A stretch of DNA of 64,000 nucleotides from Filimonas zeae. GTDB lineage: Bacteria > Bacteroidota > Bacteroidia > Chitinophagales > Chitinophagaceae. The position numbers and the translations under genes were made by a program. The stretch's first letter is position 1. Each line of letters begins with the position of its first letter. The DNA lies in contig NZ_BMIB01000002.1 in NCBI RefSeq assembly GCF_014641615.1, positions 806,001-870,000 of the forward strand, given 5' to 3'. Under the pieces are notes generated by a model. The model saw nothing but the letters and a program-made list of their open reading frames with translations. It was not told the origin of the DNA and did no database searches. Below, piece by piece: positions 37,108-45,954 of this stretch.

Positions 37108-40100
37108 TTAGAATGACAGTTGCACCCCGGCGGTAATGGTTTTTAAAGGCGGTGTAGCCTGGCCCTGTGTTTCAGGATCGAAGCCCAGGTAATCCGTAAA
37201 CGTAAGCAGGTTCTGTGCCTGTACAAATACGCCCAGTCCGTTCAGCTTCCATTTTTGCACACAGGAAGTAAGATCGTACTTCAGATACAGGTTTTTTAAA
37301 CGGATATAAGAAGCATTGCCCCAGGCAGCGGTGGAATACCGGTAATAGTTCATGTACGCATTGTAAGCCGCTTTGCCGGAAGTGGCGCTGGCAGCGGGGA
37401 TATTGGTAACATCGCCCGGCTTTTTCCAGCGGTTTAACACAGATACCTCCTGATTGCGGTAAGCGGTGCCGGGTGAGTAAGACAGGCCGCCATAGTTGAT
37501 ATTGGTACCTTCCTGCTGTACAAACTGAAACAGAAAATCGAGCTGAAAATGTTTCCAGGTAAAGCTGTTTTGAAAACCACCATAGAAGTCGGGCATGGTT
37601 TTACCCAGCACCACCATATCTTCCGGATCGGAATACGCTTTATCATTATTCAGATCTGCAAACTCAGCCACACCCGTTTGTGTATTTACGCCGGTAAACT
37701 GGTAACCTTTCACAATGGTGAGCGACTGACCCAGCACATAGGTTTTGGCATAACTGCTTTTTTCAAAATCAGGATATTCCTGCAGTTTGTTTTTAGCAAT
37801 GGTAAGGTTGAACGAGCTGCGCCAGGTGAAGTTCTTCATTTGAATGTTGGTAGTGCTGACATCAAACTCCCACCCTGTATTCAGGATTTTAGCAGGCAGG
37901 TTGGTTATGTACGAAGGACGGCCCGCCTGTGGCGACAAAGTATAATTAACCAGCTGGTTGCTGCTGATGTTGCGGTAGAAGCTGGCGGTTAACATCACCC
38001 TATCTTTCAGCAAGCCCAGTTCCAGCGCTGCTTCCAGCTTGCGGGTCAACTCCCACTGATAATACGGATTATCAAAACGGGTAGGCGTTAAAGTACCGGT
38101 ACCATTATAGGGATAACCGGGCGAGCGCCAACTGGCGAGATAGGCATAATCATTAATCTGATCGTTACCGGAAGAACCATAGCTGGCCCGCAGTTTACCA
38201 AAACTGATGAGCGGCAGCTGCTGCATAAACGCCTCGTTGGTAAATACCCAGGCAGCACCTACGGCTGCAAAATTACCAAAGCGGTTTTGCGGACCAAAAC
38301 GGGTTGAGCCGTCGCGGCGGAAAGTGGCGTTGACCATGTATTTATCGCTAAGGTTGTAGTTTACCCGGCCAAACAGCGCTGTATAGCGATAGAAGTCAAT
38401 ATCGGAAGTAAAAGGCGTTAAGGTACCGGCAGAGCGGATATCAGTTAACAGATCATCGCTGGGAAAATCGGCCCCGTTAATACGCCAGCCATCGCGTTTG
38501 CTTTGCTGCCAGCTGGCACCAGCCAGTAACTGCAAAGTACCGGTGCCCAGTTTGCGGGTATAATCTACCTGGGGCTCCAGTATATATGAGTTGAGATTGC
38601 TGGCACCAAAGTAGCTGATGCTACCGGTACTGGTAACCGGGTTAAACGTTTTATCGGGAAACACCTGTGTGGAATTCATGGTACTCTGGTTATAACCCAG
38701 GTTGGCTTTCAACTGCAGGCCCGGCAACAAGGTATAACGCAGATTACTGCCCGCTACCAGGTTGGAAGTATTGCTGCGGGAGGTACGCAGCAGATACGCT
38801 TCGGGGTTTTGCTCGTTACTGAACCAGTAGTAAGCGCCGGTACTATCGTACAGCGGATAATTGGGCGCTACGTTGTAAAACGCAGACAAGGCAGAAGCCA
38901 GTGTTTGATCGTTATCGCGGCTGAAGCTTACGTTGGCGCTGATGTAAAACTTACCATCGGCAGAAGTATGATCGGCCGTAAGGTGTGCCGAACCACGCTG
39001 ATACAGCGGGTTGCCTTTTAATACAGTACTTTCTCTGCGGTACGATCCGCTGAGCAGAAAATGGGTTTGTGCATTACCCCCGGATACACTGCCGGTAGCT
39101 TCGGTAAGTTTGGCGGTATGCCCCATCATGTAATCCTGCCAGTTTCTGTTTTCATCCGGGCTCCATTTCAGAATATCTGTAGCATTGGCATCGGTAAGGG
39201 CCGTACCATCGTTGGCCATCGCTTCTTTACGCAGTTCCAGATACTGTGCGGTGTTAAGCATGGGTACCGTGTTTACCACCTTGCTGCCACCGGTGTATAC
39301 ATTGAAATTGTATTTGGTGCTACCGGTTTTTCCTTTTTTGGTAGTGATCAACATTACCCCGTTGGCACCGCGGGAGCCATAGATGGCAGTGGCATCTGCG
39401 TCTTTCAGCACATCAATACGCTCGATATCGGCCGGATTAATGAGCGAGAGCGGACTTTGTGTACCGCTGGCACTGGTAACAGTGGTAAGTGTTTCGGTAT
39501 AATACGGTACACCATCTACTATCACCAGCGGATCGTTACCCAGGTTCATAGAGTTTTGTCCGCGCAGGCGTATATTAAAACGCGCGCCGGGCAAACCACT
39601 GGAGGAACTAATAAATAAGCCGGCCACCCTTCCCTGCAGGGCAGCCAGCGGATCGCCCACCGGCTGGCGGGCAATATCTTCAGCCTTAACGGTGCTTACG
39701 TTACCGGTATTCTGGCGGCGGGAGGTTTGATAGTAGCCCTTCACCACCGTTTCGTTGAGGTTGTTTACCTGTTGCTGCAGGGTAACACGCACCTGCTGTG
39801 CGGTGCCTTTGAAGGCAACCGTTACTTCCTTTTCCCCATACCCCACACTGGAAAACACCAGCACATAAGTACCTGCTTCCAGCGCGGCAAATTCGAAACG
39901 CCCCTCTGCATTGGTTTGGGTAGCTTTCTTTTGCTGCTTCAGCTGTACGGCAACGCCTGTTAGCGGTTGCCCTGCCTCGTCTGTTACCGTACCGGTTAAG
40001 GGTGCGGTAGCTGGCGGCACATAATAGCTGTTCAGCTGCTGTGTATTTTCCGCCTTGCGGGCTATTACAATTATTTTATCGGAAATGGTATAGGTAAGCG

Positions 40101-40398
40101 GCTGGTGCAGGAAACACTGGTTCAACACCTCTTCCAGCGAAGCCTCTTTTACATGCAGGGTAACCGCAGGCACCCGCGCCAGCACCGACTGATCTGCCAC
40201 AAAAGCATAGCCGGTTTGCTGCTTAATTAACTCGAACACCTTACCCAGCGGCAGATTGCTACCGGAGATAGACACCTTTTGAGCATGGGTGCGGGCACTT
40301 ACGTGCAGCGTAGCCACGAGTACAAGCATTGCAGATAATTTCATAATCAAGAGCAGTTTTCGGGACAATAGCCACCCGGAATGAATAGTCAAATTCAT
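37108..40398 (-). CDS. SusC/RagA-family TonB-linked outer membrane protein with STN domain
   Basis: About 1096 residues from the ATG at 40398. Signal peptide (about 1-42, ending RTHAQ), STN domain (about 48-110), carboxypeptidase-regulatory-like domain (about 135-215), TonB plug with DPLVIVDGVPYYTE and YGSRGANGVMLITTKKGK, then the barrel ending TAGVQLSF. It imports the ligand bound by the SusD partner, and the STN domain signals to the FecR at 40560-41792. A frame extension to 40467 lacks a sensible start. The leader upstream carries a terminator-like hairpin pointing in the opposite direction. Confidence 0.93.
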   Translation of the reverse strand: MNLTIHSGWLLSRKLLLIMKLSAMLVLVATLHVSARTHAQKVSISGSNLPLGKVFELIKQQTGYAFVADQSVLARVPAVTLHVKEASLEEVLNQCFLHQPLTYTISDKIIVIARKAENTQQLNSYYVPPATAPLTGTVTDEAGQPLTGVAVQLKQQKKATQTNAEGRFEFAALEAGTYVLVFSSVGYGEKEVTVAFKGTAQQVRVTLQQQVNNLNETVVKGYYQTSRRQNTGNVSTVKAEDIARQPVGDPLAALQGRVAGLFISSSSGLPGARFNIRLRGQNSMNLGNDPLVIVDGVPYYTETLTTVTSASGTQSPLSLINPADIERIDVLKDADATAIYGSRGANGVMLITTKKGKTGSTKYNFNVYTGGSKVVNTVPMLNTAQYLELRKEAMANDGTALTDANATDILKWSPDENRNWQDYMMGHTAKLTEATGSVSGGNAQTHFLLSGSYRRESTVLKGNPLYQRGSAHLTADHTSADGKFYISANVSFSRDNDQTLASALSAFYNVAPNYPLYDSTGAYYWFSNEQNPEAYLLRTSRSNTSNLVAGSNLRYTLLPGLQLKANLGYNQSTMNSTQVFPDKTFNPVTSTGSISYFGASNLNSYILEPQVDYTRKLGTGTLQLLAGASWQQSKRDGWRINGADFPSDDLLTDIRSAGTLTPFTSDIDFYRYTALFGRVNYNLSDKYMVNATFRRDGSTRFGPQNRFGNFAAVGAAWVFTNEAFMQQLPLISFGKLRASYGSSGNDQINDYAYLASWRSPGYPYNGTGTLTPTRFDNPYYQWELTRKLEAALELGLLKDRVMLTASFYRNISSNQLVNYTLSPQAGRPSYITNLPAKILNTGWEFDVSTTNIQMKNFTWRSSFNLTIAKNKLQEYPDFEKSSYAKTYVLGQSLTIVKGYQFTGVNTQTGVAEFADLNNDKAYSDPEDMVVLGKTMPDFYGGFQNSFTWKHFQLDFLFQFVQQEGTNINYGGLSYSPGTAYRNQEVSVLNRWKKPGDVTNIPAASATSGKAAYNAYMNYYRYSTAAWGNASYIRLKNLYLKYDLTSCVQKWKLNGLGVFVQAQNLLTFTDYLGFDPETQGQATPPLKTITAGVQLSF

Positions 40399-40474
40399 AC
40401 TTTTGTTAAGGTTTTGGAGGTTTACACCTGATTGTTGTTCGCAAAATGACACACTGCGTAAACCCATACTACCG

Positions 40475-40509
40475 GCCGGTGGCGTGAGCAGACGCTGCCG
40501 GCTTTTTTT
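40475..40509 (+). terminator. Intrinsic terminator on the strand opposite susC
   Basis: On the plus strand an 11-bp stem (40475-40485 with 40492-40502, two G-T pairs) with a GAGCAG loop is followed directly by seven T. No plus-strand gene lies upstream; both neighbours (FecR at 40560-41792 and SusC from 40398) are on the minus strand. It would end an antisense transcript running out of the 5' part of susC. Confidence 0.65.
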
Positions 40510-40559
40510 GTGGGCTTACCTTGCGGTGTATACAGATATAGTTGGTATGTAATTACCGG

Positions 40560-41792
40560 TTAAGCAGGACCGGCTATTACCACAATAGTATTTCCTTTCA
40601 TAACAAAATGCACATTCTTTGTAAGCGTAAGCGCTTTTAGTATTTGTGACACATATTCTTTACGGGGTATTACACCATAAAACTCATTTTGGGGAATGGG
40701 GCCCTGGTATTCCACTTCCACATCGTACCAGCGGGCTATCTGCCGCATAATGCTGGTGATTTTAAGATGACTGAACCGGAACTCCCCTTCTTTCCAGGCC
40801 ATTACCTGCTGCAGATCGGGCTGCTGCACGGTAATACCTGCCGGGGTAGCCACTGCCTGTTTACCGGGACTGAGCTTTTGCTGTGCAGCGCCGTTGCCAG
40901 GTGTATGCAATGCCACCTGCACACTGCCCTGCAACAGGGTGGTGCGGGTAGCTCCCTCATCATCATACGCATTAATATTAAATGCAGTGCCCAGCACCTG
41001 TACCTGCTGGGTGGCCGTATTTACCAGAAAAGGTTTTGATTTGTCGGCAGCTATTTCAAAATACGCCTCGCCTGATAACGTTACCGTGCGGTTGGTGCCG
41101 GTAAACGCAGCCGGATATTGTAAGCTGGAAGCAGAATTGAGCCATACACGGCTACCATCGGGCAGGGTTACCTGAAACAATCCTCCGCGGGGCGTGCGCA
41201 GCGTGTTAACCGCAGCGGCGGCATTGCCCGCAGACGTTGTGCCGTTCGATTGGTAACGGATGGCACCATCTGACAATTTTACCACCGCCATACCCTGCTG
41301 CTGTGCCAGCGTGCCGCCGGCAGCGCTATCCAGCGTAATTACCCGGCCATCTGCCAGGGTAAGCGTAGCCCGGTTAACAGCCGGTGCTTTATCGCCGGCT
41401 ATTGCCAGTGTGCGCACTTCTGCAGGCTCTACGGACCCTCTGTTCATCCACCACCAGGTGCCGGAAACCAGCGCCAGTAATACCGCGGCAGCTACCGACA
41501 CACGTGGCCAGAGTGTACGCACACGGCGGTTTTCCGTTACAGACGATATGCCCGGTGCAGACGTTTGTGGCAAAGCCCCCTTCTGCTGCAGCGTGGCATT
41601 GATTTGCTGCCATACGGCCGCGTTACCAGGTGTGGCCTGTAAACGTTCTGTATTCATGAGCAATGCATATTCGCGCATTACCTGCCGCAAAGTCGCCTCA
41701 TCCAGCGTTTGCAGCCATTGCTGTAGCTGTTGCAGTTCTGCTTCGGTAGCAGTGCCTGCGGCCTGTTTTTGTAATAGTAGATGGTACTGCAT
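40560..41792 (-). CDS. FecR-type anti-sigma factor of SusCD locus 1
   Basis: 410 residues. N-terminal cytoplasmic helix bundle with EAELQQLQQWLQT (sigma-binding part), one membrane helix (about 95-116), periplasmic FecR domain (LPDGSRVWLNSASSLQYPAAF, about 208-228) and a C-terminal DUF4974 domain (about 325-405, EFRFSHLKITSIMRQIARWY). Ten bases downstream of its sigma factor and 161 bases before the SusC start. It should release the sigma factor upon signalling by the SusC STN domain. Confidence 0.93.
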   Translation of the reverse strand: MQYHLLLQKQAAGTATEAELQQLQQWLQTLDEATLRQVMREYALLMNTERLQATPGNAAVWQQINATLQQKGALPQTSAPGISSVTENRRVRTLWPRVSVAAAVLLALVSGTWWWMNRGSVEPAEVRTLAIAGDKAPAVNRATLTLADGRVITLDSAAGGTLAQQQGMAVVKLSDGAIRYQSNGTTSAGNAAAAVNTLRTPRGGLFQVTLPDGSRVWLNSASSLQYPAAFTGTNRTVTLSGEAYFEIAADKSKPFLVNTATQQVQVLGTAFNINAYDDEGATRTTLLQGSVQVALHTPGNGAAQQKLSPGKQAVATPAGITVQQPDLQQVMAWKEGEFRFSHLKITSIMRQIARWYDVEVEYQGPIPQNEFYGVIPRKEYVSQILKALTLTKNVHFVMKGNTIVVIAGPA

Positions 41793-41801
41793 GTAGGTAC
41801 G

Positions 41802-42446
41802 TTACCATAAGGACGCGGCTACATAGCAAAAGAGGACGGTGAGGAGAAAAAAAATGATTCCGTTTTTATCGTGCAGGTGTTTTTTAACGGCATCCACCGC
41901 CGCATACAGCTGTTTTTTAACCACATCTTTAGACAGGGACAGCTGCCCGCTGATTTCATCGAGCGATAAATCGTCTGCCGTACGCAGCAGAAAAATGGTA
42001 CGCCGCCTTTGCGGCAACTGATTGATGGCCTGTTGGGCAGACTGATGATATTCCTTCAACGCCATATCATGCTCCGCATTGTGCGAATGCGCATCGCCTG
42101 CGGCGGCAGATAAGGTTTCGTATTTATGGCGGTTGTGCCGCTGGCGGTAAAAATCCATCACGGCATTACGGGCCATGCGGAACAGATAAGGTTTAAACTG
42201 GCGTATGCCTACCAGCATTTCCCGTTTAAGCCAGAGTTTTACAAAAACCACCTGAATAATTTCCTGTGTATCGGCAGCGGAGCGCTGCGCAAACGGAAAT
42301 ACATATTGATACAGTAGTTGATAGTACTGATGATAGAAGACGGTAAACGCCTGATAGGCGCCTGCTTCGGCACCCTGCAACTGCTGCAATAACAATTGTT
42401 CGCTATCCGGCACATGATCCCTGCTATAATGGCTCTCCCCTTTCAA
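41802..42446 (-). CDS. ECF sigma factor of SusCD locus 1, with hydrophobic C-terminal tail
   Basis: About 214 residues. Region 2 (FTVFYHQYYQLLYQYVFPF, DTQEIIQVVFVKLWLKRE) and region 4 (AINQLPQRRRTIFLL, LSLDEISGQLSLSKDVVKKQ) are complete. The first possible start is a TTG (42446); a GTG 11 codons later is the alternative, and no ATG occurs before region 2. The last 21 residues (NGIIFFLLTVLFCYVAASLW) are a membrane-helix-like tail, which some members of this Bacteroidota sigma group carry. First gene of the SusCD locus; it likely autoregulates through FecR. Confidence 0.9.
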   Translation of the reverse strand: MKGESHYSRDHVPDSEQLLLQQLQGAEAGAYQAFTVFYHQYYQLLYQYVFPFAQRSAADTQEIIQVVFVKLWLKREMLVGIRQFKPYLFRMARNAVMDFYRQRHNRHKYETLSAAAGDAHSHNAEHDMALKEYHQSAQQAINQLPQRRRTIFLLRTADDLSLDEISGQLSLSKDVVKKQLYAAVDAVKKHLHDKNGIIFFLLTVLFCYVAASLW

Positions 42447-42500
42447 ACAGATATTGCGTTATAAAGGCAAAACGCTAAAGTAGGCAAAACCCGCAGAAAA

Positions 42501-42524
42501 CCGCCCGCTGATTTTAGCGGGTGG
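42501..42524 (-). terminator. Hairpin at the end of the phosphatase gene
   Basis: Arms CCGCCCGCT and AGCGGGTGG (one G-T pair) around GATTTT; the stem includes the stop codon of the GDPD-phosphatase gene. On the minus strand it is followed by GGTTTTCTGCGGGTTTTG, T-rich but not a clean run. It separates the phosphatase gene from the sigma gene of locus 1. Confidence 0.5.
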
Positions 42525-44313
42525 CTGACTGCTGCAGGCCCAGGGCCTGCAATATTTTAAAGAAAATGGCCGTGTTTTCGTACACGCCGGTAAACAACTG
42601 CGCCTGCGGACCGTAAGCGTATACCGGCACCGGTATGGCTGTATGATCGTTGGTGGAAAAATGCCCACTTACGTATCCTTTGGCAATATCGCCATCCAGC
42701 AATGACAGGCCGCCTGTTTCATGGTCGGCAGTGACAATTACCAGGGTTTCCTTATCCGCATCGGCCAGTTGCATAGCCCGGCCAATCACCTGGTCCAGAT
42801 CTTTTACCTCTTCTGCTATATAGCCTATATGATTGGCATGCCCCCCATAATCAACCTGCGCTCCTTCTACCACCAGAAAATAGCCCTTGCCGTGTTGCTG
42901 CAAAGCTGCTGTTGCTTTATCAAAAGCCTGGGTAAGCCATGCGCCACGCCCTTTAAGCATAGAAAGCCCCGCACGGGTATCGGCCACAATGTAACGCTGC
43001 GTGCCGGAAACAGGTAAGCTATCCAGCGAACTGGTTACACGATATCCCGCCTGCTGCAACTGTGGTAAAGCAGCTGGCAAACCGCTGTTGGGTGCGCCCA
43101 GTAACAGCTGTACGGGAGCCGCTGCCAGATCGGACAAAATAGCCGCCGCACTATCCCGTGCTGCACGGTGGGCATAAAAATCGGCCGGTGTGGCATCGGT
43201 AATATCGCCACTGGTAATAATACCGGTTATCTTTTTGCTGCGTTGCAGTATCTGCGGCAGCAATACCAGTGGTTTGCCGGTATGATCTACCCCTACATAG
43301 CGGTTATTGGTTTTTACACCGGAGGAGAAGGCCGTAGAGCCCGGAGCAGAATCGGTAATATACGCATCGTGCGAGGTGGTTTTAGATAAACCGGTAAAGC
43401 GGGCATTAAATACACTCAGCTGCCCTTTATTGGCCGTGTAGCCCGTGTACCATTGTGCCAGCCCGGTACCATCGCCTATAATAAGGATAATGTTTTTAGG
43501 TTGTTTGGAACTGCCGTCTGCCGCATAAGTGGGGGTATAGGCCGTATGCGTTTGGGTAGCCGTATAACTGCGGAAGGGCAACTGGCGCATAAAAGTGGAA
43601 GCAGCCTCAATATGATCGGTATTGATATAATCTACCCCCAGATGCATCAGCTGATACCAGGCATTTACTGCATCGGGTGCTTCCCAGAAACGGATGGGTT
43701 TGTGCAGGCTGTGTACCTGTTGTATGAACTGTTGCAGGGTATTTTTTTCGTTTACGGTAAGTACGCCTTTGCCATTCCAGGAGGTATACTGCGAAAAGGG
43801 GCCACTGATCATGGCTATTTTAGGCAGCACTTCAGCCGGATAGGTTTTACCCAGTTCCCCATCAAACAGAATGAACGAAGGATAACTGTTGTAACGGCTT
43901 ACCGGCGGGCGGTTGCCGCTGATAACCCAGCGGATGCTTTGCTGCTGCAGCGTGGGGTAACGCTGTAAAAGGGCCACCAGCGAATCCAGCGTTGCTATGG
44001 AATCAGTTTTAATATCAATCATCACCTGCAAGGGCCGGCTGGCATTGGCCACCTTTAGTAGCGGTTGCAGGTACAGCTTTTCCAGTGTACGTTCAGGGGA
44101 AAGGGACTCGTAAGTATGTGCCACCAGCAACCGGCCGTTGTGCAGCCATATATCGGCTTCTATAGAACCAAAACCAGCCTGAAAAGCCGGAAGAAAAGGA
44201 ACCACCTGTTCATAATCGTTATGCGAATGCAGGTTAGCTGCAGTATATACTGCGGGTTGTGCCATAGCACACCAGGCACGGAGGGCCGCTGCCAGTAAGA
44301 ATATTTTTTTCAT
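42514..44313 (-). CDS. Secreted GDPD-like phosphodiesterase fused to alkaline phosphatase
   Basis: 599 residues from the ATG at 44313 (signal peptide about 1-19, ending AMAQ). N-terminal module (about 28-245): PLC-like/GDPD TIM barrel with HSHNDY (29-34), SIEADIW (E52, D54) and VAHT (H66). C-terminal module (about 270-599): PhoA-type alkaline phosphatase with IGDGTG (D281), nucleophile Ser 322 in TDSAPGSTAFSSG, VDYGGHANHIGY and TADHETGG for the zinc ligands. The two modules could split glycerophosphodiesters and then remove the terminal phosphate. It follows SusD of locus 2 after an 81-base gap holding a hairpin. Likely periplasmic or surface-attached. Confidence 0.9.
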   Translation of the reverse strand: MKKIFLLAAALRAWCAMAQPAVYTAANLHSHNDYEQVVPFLPAFQAGFGSIEADIWLHNGRLLVAHTYESLSPERTLEKLYLQPLLKVANASRPLQVMIDIKTDSIATLDSLVALLQRYPTLQQQSIRWVISGNRPPVSRYNSYPSFILFDGELGKTYPAEVLPKIAMISGPFSQYTSWNGKGVLTVNEKNTLQQFIQQVHSLHKPIRFWEAPDAVNAWYQLMHLGVDYINTDHIEAASTFMRQLPFRSYTATQTHTAYTPTYAADGSSKQPKNIILIIGDGTGLAQWYTGYTANKGQLSVFNARFTGLSKTTSHDAYITDSAPGSTAFSSGVKTNNRYVGVDHTGKPLVLLPQILQRSKKITGIITSGDITDATPADFYAHRAARDSAAAILSDLAAAPVQLLLGAPNSGLPAALPQLQQAGYRVTSSLDSLPVSGTQRYIVADTRAGLSMLKGRGAWLTQAFDKATAALQQHGKGYFLVVEGAQVDYGGHANHIGYIAEEVKDLDQVIGRAMQLADADKETLVIVTADHETGGLSLLDGDIAKGYVSGHFSTNDHTAIPVPVYAYGPQAQLFTGVYENTAIFFKILQALGLQQSATR

Positions 44314-44330
44314 GCCTTGTAAAAATAAAG

Positions 44331-44365
44331 ACAACCGGCCACCCAGGGAGGAAGCAGCCGGTTGT
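44331..44365 (-). terminator. Hairpin between susD and the phosphatase gene
   Basis: Nine-base arms ACAACCGGC and GCCGGTTGT enclose a 17-base loop. On the minus strand the stem is followed by CTTTATTTTTAC and, 17 bases on, by the phosphatase ATG. It could be a weak terminator after susD or an attenuator that lowers phosphatase expression relative to SusCD. Confidence 0.6.
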
Positions 44366-44394
44366 ATGAATGTATTTGTATTGACCTGCTGCTG

Positions 44395-45942
44395 TTACCA
44401 GCCGGTACGCTGATGAATTAAACCTTCGCTGTTATCAATTACCGACTGCGGTATAGGCCAGATGCCTTTGGTAGCCGGATCGAAATTACGTGCGGGCCAC
44501 GCCACGCTGCCATTGTAATGGTGCAGAGGTTTGCTGTAGGCCTCTTTCGCATCGCCCCAACGTACCAGATCGCGGTGCCTGTCGGCCCACTCGCCTGCCA
44601 GCTCACATCTTCTCTCATGCTTCAACTGCGCCAGGGTAGCATTACTAACTTTAGGATAACTGTTGTCATCTGCACTTTGCCAGGCACGTTTGCGTATCAT
44701 GTTCAGTTCTGCATCGGCATTCTGCCCCAGCATAATTTTGGCTTCTGCTTTAATAAGAATCACCTCTGCATAACGCATCAGCGGCAGACACAGGGATGTG
44801 GTAGGATGATCGCCATTAGGACTGAGATATGTACCTACGGGGTTGGCATAACGGAAAGGCTCGGTGTACTTGTTAAACTGGTAACCACTGAGGCTATTGT
44901 CTGACTTATAAGTAATGGTTTCGCCAAAGTACTGCAGTTTATCGCCCGGCTTCAGAATAGTAGCTTCTCTTCTTTTATCGCCGCTTTCGTATTCATCGTA
45001 CAATTCTTTGGTAGGCATATAGTAACCCCAGCCGTTGTATTTACCCCAGCCTTTGTTTTCCATCATTACCCCTGGCAGAATACTACCCCAGCCAGCCTGA
45101 CCTTTGGCCGTGCTGTAGGCACTCCAGATATATTCTTTAGACCAGTTATTGGCCGTAGTAAACACATCTTCAAACTTAGACAGCAGCTGATGTTTTCCGC
45201 TCAGGATTACCGAATCGGCATACATGGCCGCGCTATCATACTGCTTCATATACAGATACGCTTTTGCCAGGTGTGCCCAGGCAGCGGTTTTATGCGGGCG
45301 GCCATACAGGTCTGGCGAATAGGTATCAAAATAAGGCAAACGCGCAGCCGCCTGTTTTAAATCGTTCACCAGGTAACGGTAGTTATCGGTTACACTGGCT
45401 GCACAGGGTACCACCTCAATATCTGAAGGGTTGGCACGGTTGGCAATAGGTACACCGGAAGCAGTGCTGCCGTAGTTGGCTGCCAGCTGCAGGTACATAA
45501 GGCCGCTTAAAAAATACGCCTCACCTACAATACGGTTTTTGAGGCTGGCATCCATAGCAATGCCCGGCACATTGTTAATAACATCGTTGGCACGCTTGAT
45601 TACTTTGTAGCGCATGCTCCACTGCGACTCGGTATAACTACCACCAATAAAAGTGGCATTGAAATCTTTAATATTATCGCCTTCTGCCTTTACACGGCCG
45701 GTAACCATATCATCACTGGCATTGATAAACCACCAGAAGCCACGACCGTAAAAGTTTTCATCGTCGAAAAAAGAATACATAGCATTGGCACCACTCTGCG
45801 CATCTACCGACGATTTCCAGAAGCTGTTTTGAGAAGGCGAACCTTCGGGCGTAATATCCAGCTGCTTTGTACAGGAGGATACAGCGGCAGTAAGCGCAAG
45901 CGCGCCCAGACTACCGGTGATATATTTAAACACAGATTGCAT
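44395..45942 (-). CDS. SusD/RagB-family surface lipoprotein of SusCD locus 2
   Basis: 515 residues with a lipoprotein signal (AVSSCTKQ, Cys about 24). SusD scaffold motifs: RIVGEAYFLSGLMYLQLAANYG, GRPHKTAAWAHLAKAYLYMK, LMRYAEVILIKAEAKI and the C-terminal HERRCELAGEWADRHRDLVRWG with GIWPIPQSVI. Ligand-binding partner of the SusC encoded 12 bases upstream. The downstream GDPD-phosphatase suggests a phosphoester-containing ligand, as an inference. Confidence 0.93.
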   Translation of the reverse strand: MQSVFKYITGSLGALALTAAVSSCTKQLDITPEGSPSQNSFWKSSVDAQSGANAMYSFFDDENFYGRGFWWFINASDDMVTGRVKAEGDNIKDFNATFIGGSYTESQWSMRYKVIKRANDVINNVPGIAMDASLKNRIVGEAYFLSGLMYLQLAANYGSTASGVPIANRANPSDIEVVPCAASVTDNYRYLVNDLKQAAARLPYFDTYSPDLYGRPHKTAAWAHLAKAYLYMKQYDSAAMYADSVILSGKHQLLSKFEDVFTTANNWSKEYIWSAYSTAKGQAGWGSILPGVMMENKGWGKYNGWGYYMPTKELYDEYESGDKRREATILKPGDKLQYFGETITYKSDNSLSGYQFNKYTEPFRYANPVGTYLSPNGDHPTTSLCLPLMRYAEVILIKAEAKIMLGQNADAELNMIRKRAWQSADDNSYPKVSNATLAQLKHERRCELAGEWADRHRDLVRWGDAKEAYSKPLHHYNGSVAWPARNFDPATKGIWPIPQSVIDNSEGLIHQRTGW

Positions 45943-45954
45943 AATTGTAATGGA

